This document shows positions 1 through 10,800 of a stretch of DNA of 64,000 nucleotides, one piece after another. The stretch is from Ridgeia piscesae. Its lineage: Eukaryota; Annelida; Polychaeta; Sabellida; Siboglinidae. Under the pieces are notes generated by a model. The model did no database searches. It saw nothing but the letters and a program-made list of their open reading frames with translations, and had not been told where the DNA came from. The translations under genes and the position numbers were made by a program. The stretch lies in contig JAODUO010000644.1 in the NCBI GenBank assembly GCA_025642075.2, positions 186,001-250,000 of the forward strand. The letters are read 5' to 3'. Position 1 is the stretch's first letter. Every line of letters starts with the position of its first letter.

Positions 1-9
1 TATCGTCAC

Positions 10-168
10 CTGAGGTCAGGTATCAAGGTCTCAAGTTTGATGACTTTATCTCTGGATTCTGAAGGTCAGAGTTCATCGCGTAACACAATTGTCTCTAGGT
101 AATCTGATCGCTTCAGATCCAGAGATAGAGGTCATCAAACTTTGACCCGACCTTGATACCTGACGACC
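10..168. repeat. Imperfect foldback (inverted repeat)
   Basis: The left arm (10-64) is repeated as an imperfect reverse complement at 111-168, with a loop of about 46 bases. Both arms share the segments gaggtcaggtatcaaggt and atctctggat. The element lies in PI4KA intron 4. It could be a foldback MITE; no target-site duplication could be defined. Confidence 0.6.
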
Positions 169-581
169 TTCCAGGTGTCATAACTCCACTTCTAGGTGAC
201 CTACAGATATGATGTTGGTGTCATTTTAAAGCTAATAGAATATCTGGACCTGAAAAATTGGTGGGACGCATAGACTCATGATCATAAACCAACACACTAA
301 ATTTCATTGAAGACGGTCATGTAAATTTCACCATTTTTGATTGATTGGACATGGAATGCCCATGTAGCTAACAGATAGCATCATTTTATCATTAACTGAA
401 TCGGACACAAACAGAACCGAAAAATCAAACTGATGAATGACCCAGATAAGAAATTGGCAAACTACAGTATATTCATCTGCTATAAAACTAACACGTGACA
501 CTCAGATGCATGCATGCTTGTGCACACATGCGCATGCAACCATGCACACACATGTGGAAGAGAGAGGTAAGAGTAACTCAC

Positions 582-667
582 TTCCTCCTGCAGACTTTGG
601 TTGATGTGTGCGACATCACTGAGTAGGGTGTTAAGAGAGAAGCTGAAGCACTCACTCACTGGCAGCT
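582..667 (-). CDS. PI4KA: PI4KA exon 4
   Basis: 86 nt, entering with 2 nt to complete a Lys codon and leaving in phase 0. It encodes LPVSECFSFS followed by a TLLSDVA segment, close to human PI4KA. The acceptor reads GTTTCAG|AGCTGCC and the donor GAA|GTGAGT. The first 20 nt are also the edge copy of the neighbouring 43-bp array, so this exon start is repeated upstream as decoys. Confidence 0.88.
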
Positions 668-3600
668 CTGAAACAACAACTACACACATAGCATTCACTC
701 ACTGGCAGCTCTGAAACAACAACTACATACATAGCACTCACTCACTGGCAGCTCTGAAACAACAACTACATACATAGCACTCACTCACTGGCAGCTCTGA
801 AACAACAACTACACACATAGCATTCACTCACTGGCAACTCTGAAACAACAACTACACACATAGCACTCACTCACTGGCAGCTCTGAAACAACAACTACAC
901 ACATAGCACTCACTCACTGGCAGCTCTGAAACAACGACTACACACATAGCACTCACTTACTGGCAGCTCTGAAACAACAACTACATACATAGCAGTATAG
1001 AACCAATTCAAACTACACCAATCACTATGTACTACGGTGTTGTCTTTCACCCATGCCACCTAAACAATTCAGTAGAGCTGTGATCATCAGTTTATTTTGA
1101 CTTTCACCTGTTTCTATGTTTTAGAAGATATACAAAAAAGAAAAATGTCCTTTGGAACTGCCTAAATGAAAATGCTAAGGGAAACTGTAGACTTACTGTA
1201 GCCATTGGTGCGGTGTGGACCAAGCGCCCACTCAGCAGTGGGCAGTCCACGCAGCACAGACAGCAGATAGGGCAGAATCTGCTTGGTATGCTGTAACACA
1301 AGACATCTTAACAGACCGTGCAATTTAGTCATTTAATCCAAGCCATCTCCAAAATGGCATAGGCAAAAACGTTATGCGTTTTCGGTAACATGAACAAATT
1401 AGGGTTGCCCTGTTGTATTAGGTAGGAACCTAATACAACAGGGCAACCCTAATTTGTTCATATTATATGTCAATCCTTTATCGTTCGTTTCATATTAATT
1501 AAGTAAAGGTCAGCGATCTTGTATATTTTTACTTAATCATGAAAACAATCATCTAGTGCTGACAAATGTTTCCTCAAATATTTGATATACACCAGCACAC
1601 ACTACATTAAAGGGAAATAAAAGTCAATGCTTTGGTGATATGGACCTAACAGAGTAAATAAAAAAAGGAACAACTTCCAACAACAATCATATTAGTAGTA
1701 TTTTATATAATTTTTTTTAATAGCTTGTATGTTCATTTTAAGTGTATGTTGTGAAGCACCACAAACTATTATGGATGTGGAGTTATATCAGGGCTTTATG
1801 CAGGAAAAAATTATTGCCAGTTACACATGTTTTGGTGGACACATGGATGTTAACTGTTAAGTTAAGTTAACAAACTTTTAAATGTGTCTGATGACCTGAA
1901 ATGGACTACAAACACACATGTGACACCATTTTCACTCACTTTCAAGGCATAATTAACAATATCTGTAGTTTTGGAAGACTTTGCTCCTTAATTTTTTTAT
2001 CCGTCCACCACCTGTCCAAATGACGGGTAGACGGGTCTCTACATAAAGCTCTGAGTTACAAGGTATATGAAATAAAATATTATTATATTATAATAAAATT
2101 TATTATTTCTTGCAGATCATAGTGATGATAATAATTAATTATCATTATATTATTTATAATTAATCAAACCATTTCGCACGTGCGAAAGAAGTAGTTTATA
2201 AATATTCGCGTGCACAAATGGGCCGTCTAACAGTATTTTGTGTACAGCTAACTTATATAACGATTTTACGGTAACCGTGGAGCTGCCAAAGTAGTTACTG
2301 TCGAGATCTGCACGTTTGTGGTGTGAATTTTCTTTGTCAGAGGAATGCAAGTCAATTTGTTTTTATAACATAGTGTATGTATATGTATATAAGATGTGTA
2401 AGGAGAAGTTTGGCAGCAGTTTTCATGGTTAGGTCAACCCAACCCAGTTGTCAGGCATCCGCACTGTGTGCCACTGTTTATGAATATCAATTCCAACGAA
2501 TCCACTGGACCATTGTTTCAGTTCTTGTCGATTCAAAGGGTAACAAAAAAAAGATAGCTCACTGATACTGTCTTTCCTTTTACTGTTACTACAATCATAA
2601 TTTTTATGAGGAACAGTGTGGCATATTGCTGTCATGGTTTCGTTGTAAACCGACGTAAGGCACTTTTAATGAACTGCTTAGCTCTCCTTTGTTATGACAG
2701 CTGAAGCAGCAGGAGACTATGTGATGTATTATTTTTCCAAAGTGAAGATAAAAGCTAGGTCTTGATTGGTTGTATGGACCAAGATGGTCCTGTTCATGGT
2801 GTTGGTGGTTCTGCTAGATTTTTCAACTTTAAGACCGCTTTCTATGTAAACCACTCATGTGAACATTTTGATTGTAGATGCAAATGGTTAGTTTGTGTAA
2901 ACCCTTTTAGGTGCACCAACACCAAACCGTTGATTTTATGCCTTTAAAAACATTATATTTACATTTATGTAATGATCAAAATTCACAAACAAATTAACTT
3001 GAAATCTCCCATATCAGCAAGTTGTACTTGTAGACAAAGTTACCGTACAATCAATGTTGTGTTGAGGCATTAATATTATATACATGTGCACACACACTTG
3101 CGCCTATGCATATAACTACACTCTATAGTTGTAGTAATACTGTAAGCCATGCAGGCTTTCAGTGTCATTTTTTCACCATAAAGTCCACTAGACCCTTGGC
3201 ACAAACTACTAAAAACATTTAATCCTAGAAGTGACCAGGACCAAAAAGCAGCCAAATGCACCTGCCTCTGTTTTCATTTCTGTCACACTAAAGTGACACG
3301 CGAAAATTTGGTATCACTGGATAACTGGCAAATTTTTCTAGATCGTGTATATTTTTCCTTGCATAGATTCAGTGACAGATTCTTCACAGTCGAGTTTACA
3401 AAGCACGTGATACAGTGGCTGCCCATATTTGGGAGATTTTATTATGTCCTGATGAATGAATTTACACATCCATTCATAAAGTATACACCCTCACACATGC
3501 AGTATCAAAAGAAAGCTCTGTGAGTGACCAATCTGCAAAAAATAAATCACGTGGGTTCAGTCCATTCAGAACCATGATTTCAAATCTAGCGTCATCGACC

Positions 3601-6600
3601 CATGAAACCAAAGTTGAATGTTCACGGTAAAGTTAAACAACAGTTTATCAACTTCGCAACTTTCCTTTGGATTATCTCAAGTTTCTGCATTGATATTTTG
3701 ACAAAATGCTTGACAGTATTCATAAACAAGGTTATTATATTAGTTCATGTAGTTTTTATGTAGACTTTGGAGGCGTTTTTGGGGGTGAAAATTCACCAAA
3801 TTAGCAGCGTGACATTTCTCCGGCCAGGCGCTTGGGTTGCAACGGTAATGAGCGCGGCCGCAATTGGTGGCTTAAATCAACGTATTTTTATGGTGAAAAA
3901 AATCATAAAACGGATTTGTTTCATTTTTTATTTCGCAGAGCTCTAATACATGAACCTACATTTATCTAAATGGCGAAGTAAATTCTTCCACACCATCATT
4001 ATCTGGCAGATATTTGTTTATTTTTGATTTTTTCAATTTCAAATAGAAATATCCCATGATTTTAGTTTGTTCTATAGATATTATACTTTTATTATAATAA
4101 AGCATTCTTTTAGCATTAAAATGATGCATAATTCATATTTTTATGACCAATATTAGCAAAGTTACGATTTTTATAGGAACAGTAATATATAGTTACAGTA
4201 TGCTACAGAGGATTTTTCTTGGTCACCTCTAGGGTTAAGTAGAAACAAATAAATATAAGACAACTAATCAGTACCTGTAGTTTTGATTCTACAAAGTAGA
4301 CTCCCAATGCAATGACTGCATCCAAGGCTCTTTGATCCAGCTGAAGAACTGCATTTTCTGAACTTGGGCACAACAACTGTAGTTTCTTTACCTAAAAATT
4401 AACAGGTTTTATACATGAGCAAAATGGCAGGCTTATGAGACAATTATTAACATTCAAATAATACTTTGTGCCATCCCATAAGAAAATTACAACACAACTT
4501 TTACTTTTTTTGAGGATTCTAATAACTTTCTACTTTGACATTTGTGCTAAGTAGTTGCTAACAAATAGAGCACAGCCACAAAACAAACTGATCTTCACTG
4601 TAATATTTTAATTAGTATGTACACTATTATAAAAATTATGGATCAAAATTATTCAAAATATCACTCAGTTTCTAAAACAATTGGAATTCATCAATTCAAT
4701 TCTGCTCAAATTCTGGAATGGGAGTGGAATTTGAAAAAAACAATGAATACAAGGAATTGGACAGGGAATTATAATTGAAAGATTTTGAATGATATGAACT
4801 AGAGCGGGAATTGGCTTTGAATTAAAAGGAATCTTAGTTTTTCATATACCAATAATTTATTAGCCTGCGATGTTATCAACTCTTGCATTTAAAGGAATAG
4901 AAATTGAGCTTCTGGAACAACATTTTAAGTGACTTCATAATAGTTCATATAGCTTGTCATGTGAACCTAACCATTTCATTCCTACCTGTCCTATACCGTA
5001 TGGTTTGTTTGCCTTGACCAATTGATGTCATATATTACCCAGCAATTCATCAGTGGCTGAATGAGATGCCATTGAGGCCTGTGATGTTACCTTGTGTAAA
5101 AAGAAATGCTGGCTGGAGTTAGCAGATGATTGGTTCAAAGAACTTTTGAAGCCCCTTGGCCAGGCAGTGGCCGCCACATATCACACTCTGGCACACAATA
5201 TTTGCAAGCATTAGAGCTATCCCACATAGGTCTATAATATAATTGAATGGATTTCTAAGGTTCGCATATTACTATGTAACTTAGTAATATGTATGATTCA
5301 CCAAAACACATTACATAAAATTTTCTCTAATTTTGTATTGATACTGCTGTAATGCCACAGTGATTCACCAAAATCACAATATATATAGTCCAAAGGATTT
5401 CATGGCATGTTGGCCCATTTTTTTTTATAGGTCGGACAAAAGTCAACTGGTCATAATTATGTGATTGCATATCATATTCTAGAGTAGAACTTCAGCATTT
5501 ATTTTAGCAGACAGCTTGACTAGTAAAGACAGCGTTTCTAGTCTGCCAAAATATAAAAACTAAACAAATTTAGTCATTACAATTTTACTTAAACCTAAAA
5601 AACAGTATTCTGCAACCCCAATTAAATAACATTGCAATGTTCATAAAGGTTACAAAGAAATAATAAAGAAATAGCTAATTAATGAGGAACGGAAGATACG
5701 ATCTGTACAAAAAACTGTGCAATTAAAAAAGAATGCCAATTACGTTAATTGACAGATAGTACCATCCACTCAGATACAAGGCAGCCTACCATTATGATTT
5801 TTCCATAATCAATCTGGAAATTGACCTCATGTGTGTTATGGAAACTGCTCTGCTGGGCTAGATTACAGCAATAAAATATCATACTGTAGAAAATGATATG
5901 CATCAGAGAAGCGTTAATTTTTATAAATATAAATAATGCACAGGCAAATTCATAGCTTGTGTCCATGCCAAACAAAATGTCATCATTTATCAGTAAATGA
6001 AGCTGGCACTGCTGTAGCCAGTTGTTCACATACCAATGTTTTAATGACTTGTGATTCAAAATTTTACATCTGGGCCTGTGGAATGGTTAAGGTCACTATA
6101 ATTAACTGACTACTGCAGGGTGGGGTGGATGACACACTGACCTTTACTAGACCACAACTGGACTAGTTATTCGGCAGGTTTACTAGTCTGCCTTTATCTT
6201 TACTAGAAATACTAGTGTACGGTCTAGCAGACTAATGGGCAGTTCTACCCCTGACATTTGTATATTTTCAAATATATACACATACATATGTGTGTGAATG
6301 TATTATATAAATATATATATTTCCACCTGTCACACCACTGGCCCGGTTTCAATCCCATGCAGTCATAGCAGGTATAGTTATACTATGCCTGCTGTGACTG
6401 GCTGATTGGGGTTTGAACCCTGGCCGACAGTGTGACAGGCAGAAATGTTAACCACTACACAACCTGCGCCTTTCACTGCACTATCTGTGCCTCTCGCTTT
6501 GACATTGTTAGGACAGTATAATATTTAGAAAACCTTCTAGACTATGAACACATGCCAACTACCTGTTATGCAAATACATGTACTAGCAATTATTTTTCTA

Positions 6601-7120
6601 ATCCACGGAGCAGTGACGTCACTGCTTTGCGAATAATAGCACTTCCAAAATGTGCAGAGCACTGACATTATTGCTCTGCGAATAGCTAGAAGAATGCAAA
6701 ACGTGCCTGGTGACACGACACGCCCTGTTATGAGTTAAACATTATGATGATTGTTCGATATTGTTCAACACTGGACAACAGTGGGAAGAGCTATTCCTGT
6801 GTTTGGTGCAGTGTAAATCAGTAAATACTTTAATGTGCACAGAAAACAACTGCCTCCTCATAGTTGGCTTGGTTAATTTTTTGTTTCGTAAATTTTATCG
6901 ATCGATCTGTCATCTGTCCAGACCAGGATCAAGTCAATCGCGTACTGAGACGTAGGTAACTCTTCCACGTTAAAGGCATACGGTAATTTGATCATATGAT
7001 CGTACAATGTAGATCAAATATGACAACTACCTTGTCCCATGGCGATGGATCTAATTTGGCGAGGGATCGTGCTAATTGGAGAAGAATATCTAAATGACTA
7101 GACTTGTCGCCGCTCGCCAT
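582..7120 (-). CDS. PI4KA: Phosphatidylinositol 4-kinase alpha, 5' part of the gene (exons 1-4)
   Basis: PI4KA makes PtdIns4P from PtdIns and ATP, mainly at the plasma membrane, in a complex with TTC7, FAM126 and EFR3 (family knowledge). Four coding exons are visible: 7031-7120, 4275-4391, 1197-1290 and 582-667, giving about 129 residues. These match the start of the human alpha-solenoid region in order: LQLARSLAK, then KKLQLLCP and RALDAVIALGVY (human RRRDAVIALGIF), then PYLLSVLRGLP (human PYLLRLLKGLP), then FSFSLNTLLSDVA (human FSFCLVTLLSDVA). Phases join exactly: 0 after exon 1, 0 after exon 2, 1 after exon 3, 0 after exon 4. The start is the only ATG giving a short N-terminus in exon 1. 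It lacks the glycine-rich head of human PI4KA. The kinase domain and the rest lie beyond the left edge. The gene is head-to-head with ZFPL1. The fourth exon acceptor is expanded into a tandem array. Confidence 0.9.
648..993 (-). repeat. Acceptor-junction minisatellite, 43-bp unit, PI4KA exon 4
   Basis: About eight units of 43 bp. Read on the minus strand, each unit is a pyrimidine-rich GTTGTTGTTTCAG followed by the first 21 nt of exon 4. The copy ending at 667 is the genuine border. Each unit also has GTGAGTGAGT 8 nt after the AG, so an acceptor and a donor-like site lie very close together. Using the next decoy upstream gives a frameshift and a TGA soon after re-entering exon 4. Units differ by only a few substitutions. 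Confidence 0.88.
1197..1290 (-). CDS. PI4KA: PI4KA exon 3
   Basis: 94 nt, entering in phase 0 and leaving with 1 nt. It encodes HTKQILPYLLSVLRGLP and the following linker; human PI4KA has PYLLRLLKGLP at this place. The acceptor is GTTACAG|CATACC and the donor is TACA|GTAAGT. The leftover A joins AG of exon 4 to make Lys. Confidence 0.88.
1390..1461. repeat. Perfect 34-bp hairpin with 4-nt loop
   Basis: Left arm 1390-1423 and right arm 1428-1461 are exact reverse complements, separated by AGGA. The stem is GC-moderate (agggttgccctgttg near the middle). It lies in PI4KA intron 2. It could be a foldback element, a palindromic duplication or a small-RNA precursor; nothing visible decides this. 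Confidence 0.85.
1462..4274. other. Remainder of PI4KA intron 2
   Basis: AT-rich intron sequence with no exon, transposon protein or array that I can support. Short open frames here have no recognisable similarity and no splice context. Confidence 0.6.
4275..4391 (-). CDS. PI4KA: PI4KA exon 2
   Basis: 117 nt, 39 codons, phase 0 at both ends. It encodes VKKLQLLCPSSENAV and then LDQRALDAVIALGVYFVES. Human PI4KA has KLLCMCP and RRDAVIALGIFLIES at the same place. The acceptor TTTTTAG|GTAAAG is followed by a rather weak donor CTACAG|GTACTG. Confidence 0.9.
6320..6470 (-). mobile_element. Foldback built from a tRNA-derived SINE head
   Basis: On the minus strand, 6470 down to about 6400 reads like a tRNA gene: GTTGTGTAGTGGTTAAC resembles an A box region and GGGTTCAAACCCC fits a B box. 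A second inverted copy (6321-6380, with CGGTTTCAATCCC) faces it, giving an imperfect hairpin centred near 6381. This is most simply two head-to-head SINE heads or a SINE-derived MITE. No true tRNA cloverleaf is claimed. Confidence 0.6.
6609..6626. promoter_or_regulatory. 18-bp palindrome containing a consensus CRE
   Basis: AGCAGTGACGTCACTGCT is a perfect palindrome whose centre TGACGTCA (6614-6621) is the full CREB/ATF site. It lies in PI4KA intron 1, about 500 bp inside the gene from its start codon and about 1.1 kb from the ZFPL1 start. A weaker relative (gcactgacattattgctctg) lies 45 bp further on, so the palindrome may belong to a repeat rather than be a selected enhancer. Confidence 0.4.
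7031..7120 (-). CDS. PI4KA: PI4KA exon 1 (start codon)
   Basis: 90 nt, 30 codons. It starts MASGDKSSHLD and continues with LLQLARSLAKLDPSPWDK, which aligns with LSLARSLAVQRPASLEK of human PI4KA. The donor GACAAG|GTAGTT is moderate. The sequence before the ATG is GCCGAAA. The 5' UTR start is not visible. Confidence 0.85.
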
Positions 7121-7252
7121 TTTCGGCAAACATACCGTCTTCAGCACATGCAGCGGGGTGGTCCGGAACTAGAAAATCCGGGACAAGTTTGCATGTTGAC
7201 TGCTAGACATTACCGACTATTTTTTATAATAATTACTATATATATTTCTCCG

Positions 7253-7317
<65 letters not shown>

Positions 7318-7735
7318 CAATATGTATTTGTACACAGAACTTCCAATATGTATATCGGTGTGGAAGAAATTAATTATATTATGTATATTCATTTAGTAAA
7401 ATGTGTACGTTATTTCGAAATATTTTAAACACAATAGTCATGTGTGCCGTTTGTGGGAGATGGGGCAAGTGTGACTGTATATAGTCGTAAGGAACAATTG
7501 TCTAAACCAACTCTCGCTCGGCTGCATAAATTCGCCGAGAAGGCGGATAAGAGAGATGTGAGGGGGCTAAAAAGTGCTGCCACCTCACGCAGTCTGGATA
7601 ATCGAGGCTAGGTCACCACCCGAACTTCTCCGTAACGACAACCATTATTGCCAATCTGAGTACATTGATGTGAAAACGTTAGTGTAGGGGACGTGGCAGT
7701 TGTCAGTGGCCAATTGTACTGTTTACTGTTTTATA
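7121..7735. promoter_or_regulatory. Shared head-to-head promoter region of PI4KA and ZFPL1
   Basis: The two start codons face away from each other 615 bp apart, so both 5' UTRs and both promoters must lie here unless unseen 5' non-coding exons exist. The flanks are CpG-richer than the introns around them (for example ggtccggaactag, and gctcggctgc near 7510). A long TA microsatellite sits in the middle. The right part (7575-7612) resembles one end of the MITE-like element at 20.8 kb. No TATA box or start site can be assigned. Confidence 0.6.
7255..7314. repeat. (TA)n microsatellite
   Basis: About 30 uninterrupted AT dinucleotides between the divergent PI4KA and ZFPL1 start codons. Confidence 0.95.
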
Positions 7736-7837
7736 ATGGGGCTGTGCAAATGCCCCAAAAAGAAAGTGACTAGCTTATTTTGTTTTGAGCACAGAGTGAA
7801 CGTGTGTGAACATTGTTTGGTGTCAAATCACCCTCGA
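7736..7837 (+). CDS. ZFPL1: ZFPL1 exon 1
   Basis: 102 nt, 34 codons, phase 0 end. It begins [20 protein letters not shown], almost the same as vertebrate ZFPL1, which fixes the start. The donor is CGA|GTAAGT. It carries the first zinc-binding cluster. Confidence 0.95.
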
Positions 7838-10800
7838 GTAAGTAAAAAAATTCAGTGCCTATAATCATCTGACTGCAGTGCAGTGTCGACTGTGTAGTGT
7901 AGCACTACTGCCACTAGGCGACTAGCCCACTGTAGTCTGAGTAGAGTGTAGAAATAGTAGAGGACTAGAAGTCGGCTTACGGACCTTAGCTAGAGTCTCT
8001 TGGCTGTGTCATTGAGCACTTAGTCTTATGTAGAATTCGGACCCACCTCAACTTGTTTGCCATTATAACGCTAATCCTAACCCTAATAAATAAACATTCC
8101 AAGGTATATTTATGTTATTTAGTTTTTATGTCATCTCAAGATGCAACAGTGTTTATAGTTCGTGACCATCTTGAGGCATCTTATGCACATTTTTGGCAAG
8201 TCTTGATCAAAACTCCAGGATTGAACATGTTTGATTTTTCGGAACCCTCTCAAGACATCTTCACCCTGTCCTGACCTAGGCTCTACCATGTCTAGGTTCA
8301 ATACATGGTGTATGGTGGATTCACGACAAGACGCAGTCGAGACGAGATGTAGTCATTCCATTTGCCAAATGGCACTGCTAAACTCTCCCCCGAACCAACG
8401 TGTTCACTCTCTCAAAACTCGCCAGCCAAAGCCACATGCCTTCCCTGGTCCTGGTATTTAAACCCTCCCCTATCAACAGGAAATCTTTGTCACATGATCT
8501 GCTGTGCCCTATGGTGGGCATCCCTTCAGGGACAGCGATACCATGTTACCAAAGGGGTAGCTGGTTACCTGTAATTCGTTCATGAGATACAGGTATGCAC
8601 CCTTTGTATGCCTCGTTACATCGGAGGGTGATCCTAGAACATTCTGTGGGATTGGGTAATTTTGTCATTGTCTTCCAAACAGAGAGGAAAACCGTCTCAT
8701 TTTGTTTTTATGTTTGCCAACATGAATGTACAGCACTGCACTTACTGAGCTATCTTACCTTGACATTTCCGTATCGTTCGTGTGCAGGTACATCATGTTG
8801 CAGTCTTAAGCATAAAAAAGTGCCAAGACCTCATCTCCAGTGAGTCTCCAATGATGTGTGGGCCACTTTAATATTTACTAAATTAGGATAGTTATATTTT
8901 GTGGTCAAGTTCCAGAAAAGTTGTACTGTGCATACTTATGTATTTTACTGTGACTAAAGGCTATCAAAAATATAATAGTACTTGCTTCAGTAAGTAACAT
9001 ATTTCATTTGGCATGTCATAGAAAAAATAGCGAGGACATAATGGTAACGTTATGATATCGGATAGGTTTGTTCAGTTGAATGCCATGATACCATAACATC
9101 CTTCTGAAGCATTTAGCCATGCTGTGATTAAGTACTTTGTGTAGTCTATTCATTCATAAACATCCAACGCTTTCTAAACACTTCATACACCTGTAGGAAA
9201 TGGAGAATGTGGAATGAACAAAGGTACCCAAAGTTCAAAACAGCACAAGTATCATCTTGATTGAAAATCTGATGCTTTAATTACATGCTCCGTGCTTGTT
9301 CCGCCTGAAGTTAGTGATGATGTGATTAGGTTTTCAGTTATTTTGTAAGACATATTCTTTGAAATAGTTCACTAACTACTGTAGTACTGAGAAAAAAATT
9401 AACTAATGGTGTGTTTGTGTTTCAGTAAATTGTGCAATCATACCTAAACTAATGGCACGTGTTTGTGTTTCAGTGTATAGTGCAGTCATACCTATATACC
9501 AGAGATGGAGTAATCGTACTCGTGTACTCGTACTCGAGTACGAGTACTTTTTGAGTACTCGTACTCGAGTACAAAGGAAAGTAATCGTACTTGTACTCGA
9601 GTACATTACCAAAGTAATCGTACTCACGATTACTTCTTACCCATTACATTTTTTCATATGAACAGTTGCAAGCAAATATATTAGACAGATAAAAATGGCA
9701 ATATTAGAAGTAATCTAATAAATGTAATAATAATCAAGGTATTCATTTTCTATTACTGTTGAGCATTTCAGTTAAATAAATATTCAGTCAGATTTCTCTA
9801 ATTAATACCTTCTCTTCCCAGAGAAGCAACATCTCCTCACCCTCCTGCTTAGTACAAAGTACAAGTTATATTGTGACAGTCCCTGGGAAGCACTGCAGGA
9901 GATAAGCATCCCCTAACATCTTGCTTTGTAATTTTAGAAGCCAGGCTGCAGCCCCACCTGTACTGTTTGCTCTGTCAGTATGGTGTGAATGACTGGTCAT
10001 ATTTCCAACATCCAGAATCCTGACTGGGTCTGGGCGGTTAGCTGCTAAATCCCTGTCTATTATGTTTAATTAAGTGCAAACTGTAAACCTGTCTAAATCC
10101 ACAACCATTCTGTGTTTGTCCCATCCAGACATGGGGTCAAATACATTGAAATGTATTTAAATACAAATATTCTTGAGGGATTACAAATACTTTTTAAATA
10201 TAAATGTATTTAAATATGAATACATTGAAAAGTATTTCAAATACTTGTTCATATATTTTTCAAATACTTTTCATTTTGTATTACTATGTAGGTAAAAGAA
10301 AAGCAACACATATATTGAGACATCTAGTTTATAGGCATAATTAGTGATTTGCTCATATGATGACAGGCAGACCAGTGCTAGGGAGTATTGTTATTGCTAA
10401 CTGCATCACAGTGACAACTGACTGAAAGAGGTAAAGGCCAAAATATATTGTTTGTATGTTACGCCAGGAGGTCCATAATAATATAACGCCTATGTTGCCC
10501 TCAGAAGAGACACTGCTAATCATTGCTAGGATGTTGTGAGGAAGGCTCAACTTAAAAGTCAGCCAGGAAACCAGAATAACCTAGTGCCAAATTGAACCCT
10601 GACTAAAGAACAAAAGGGGATATTGACTTATGGTCACTGTTAGGTCCATCCTCTGGCTCTGAGCAAACACAAGTTGTGGTCACTGCAGGGCCAGGGGGAA
10701 GCCTGCTGTTAAGTATCTTCATCAGTAATTAGCACTGTTGGGTGAAGTTGCAGTGCATTAAGGTAATCAGTTTGGCAGGCATTACATGTGACAGTGAAAA

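Larger units (their letters stand above)
4392..7030. other. PI4KA intron 1
   Basis: About 2.6 kb of AT-rich sequence. It holds the tRNA-like foldback at 6320-6470 and a CRE-type palindrome at 6609-6626; between 4670 and 4830 there is a stretch of degenerate ggaattg/caattcc repeats. No coding exon is supported. Confidence 0.6.
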
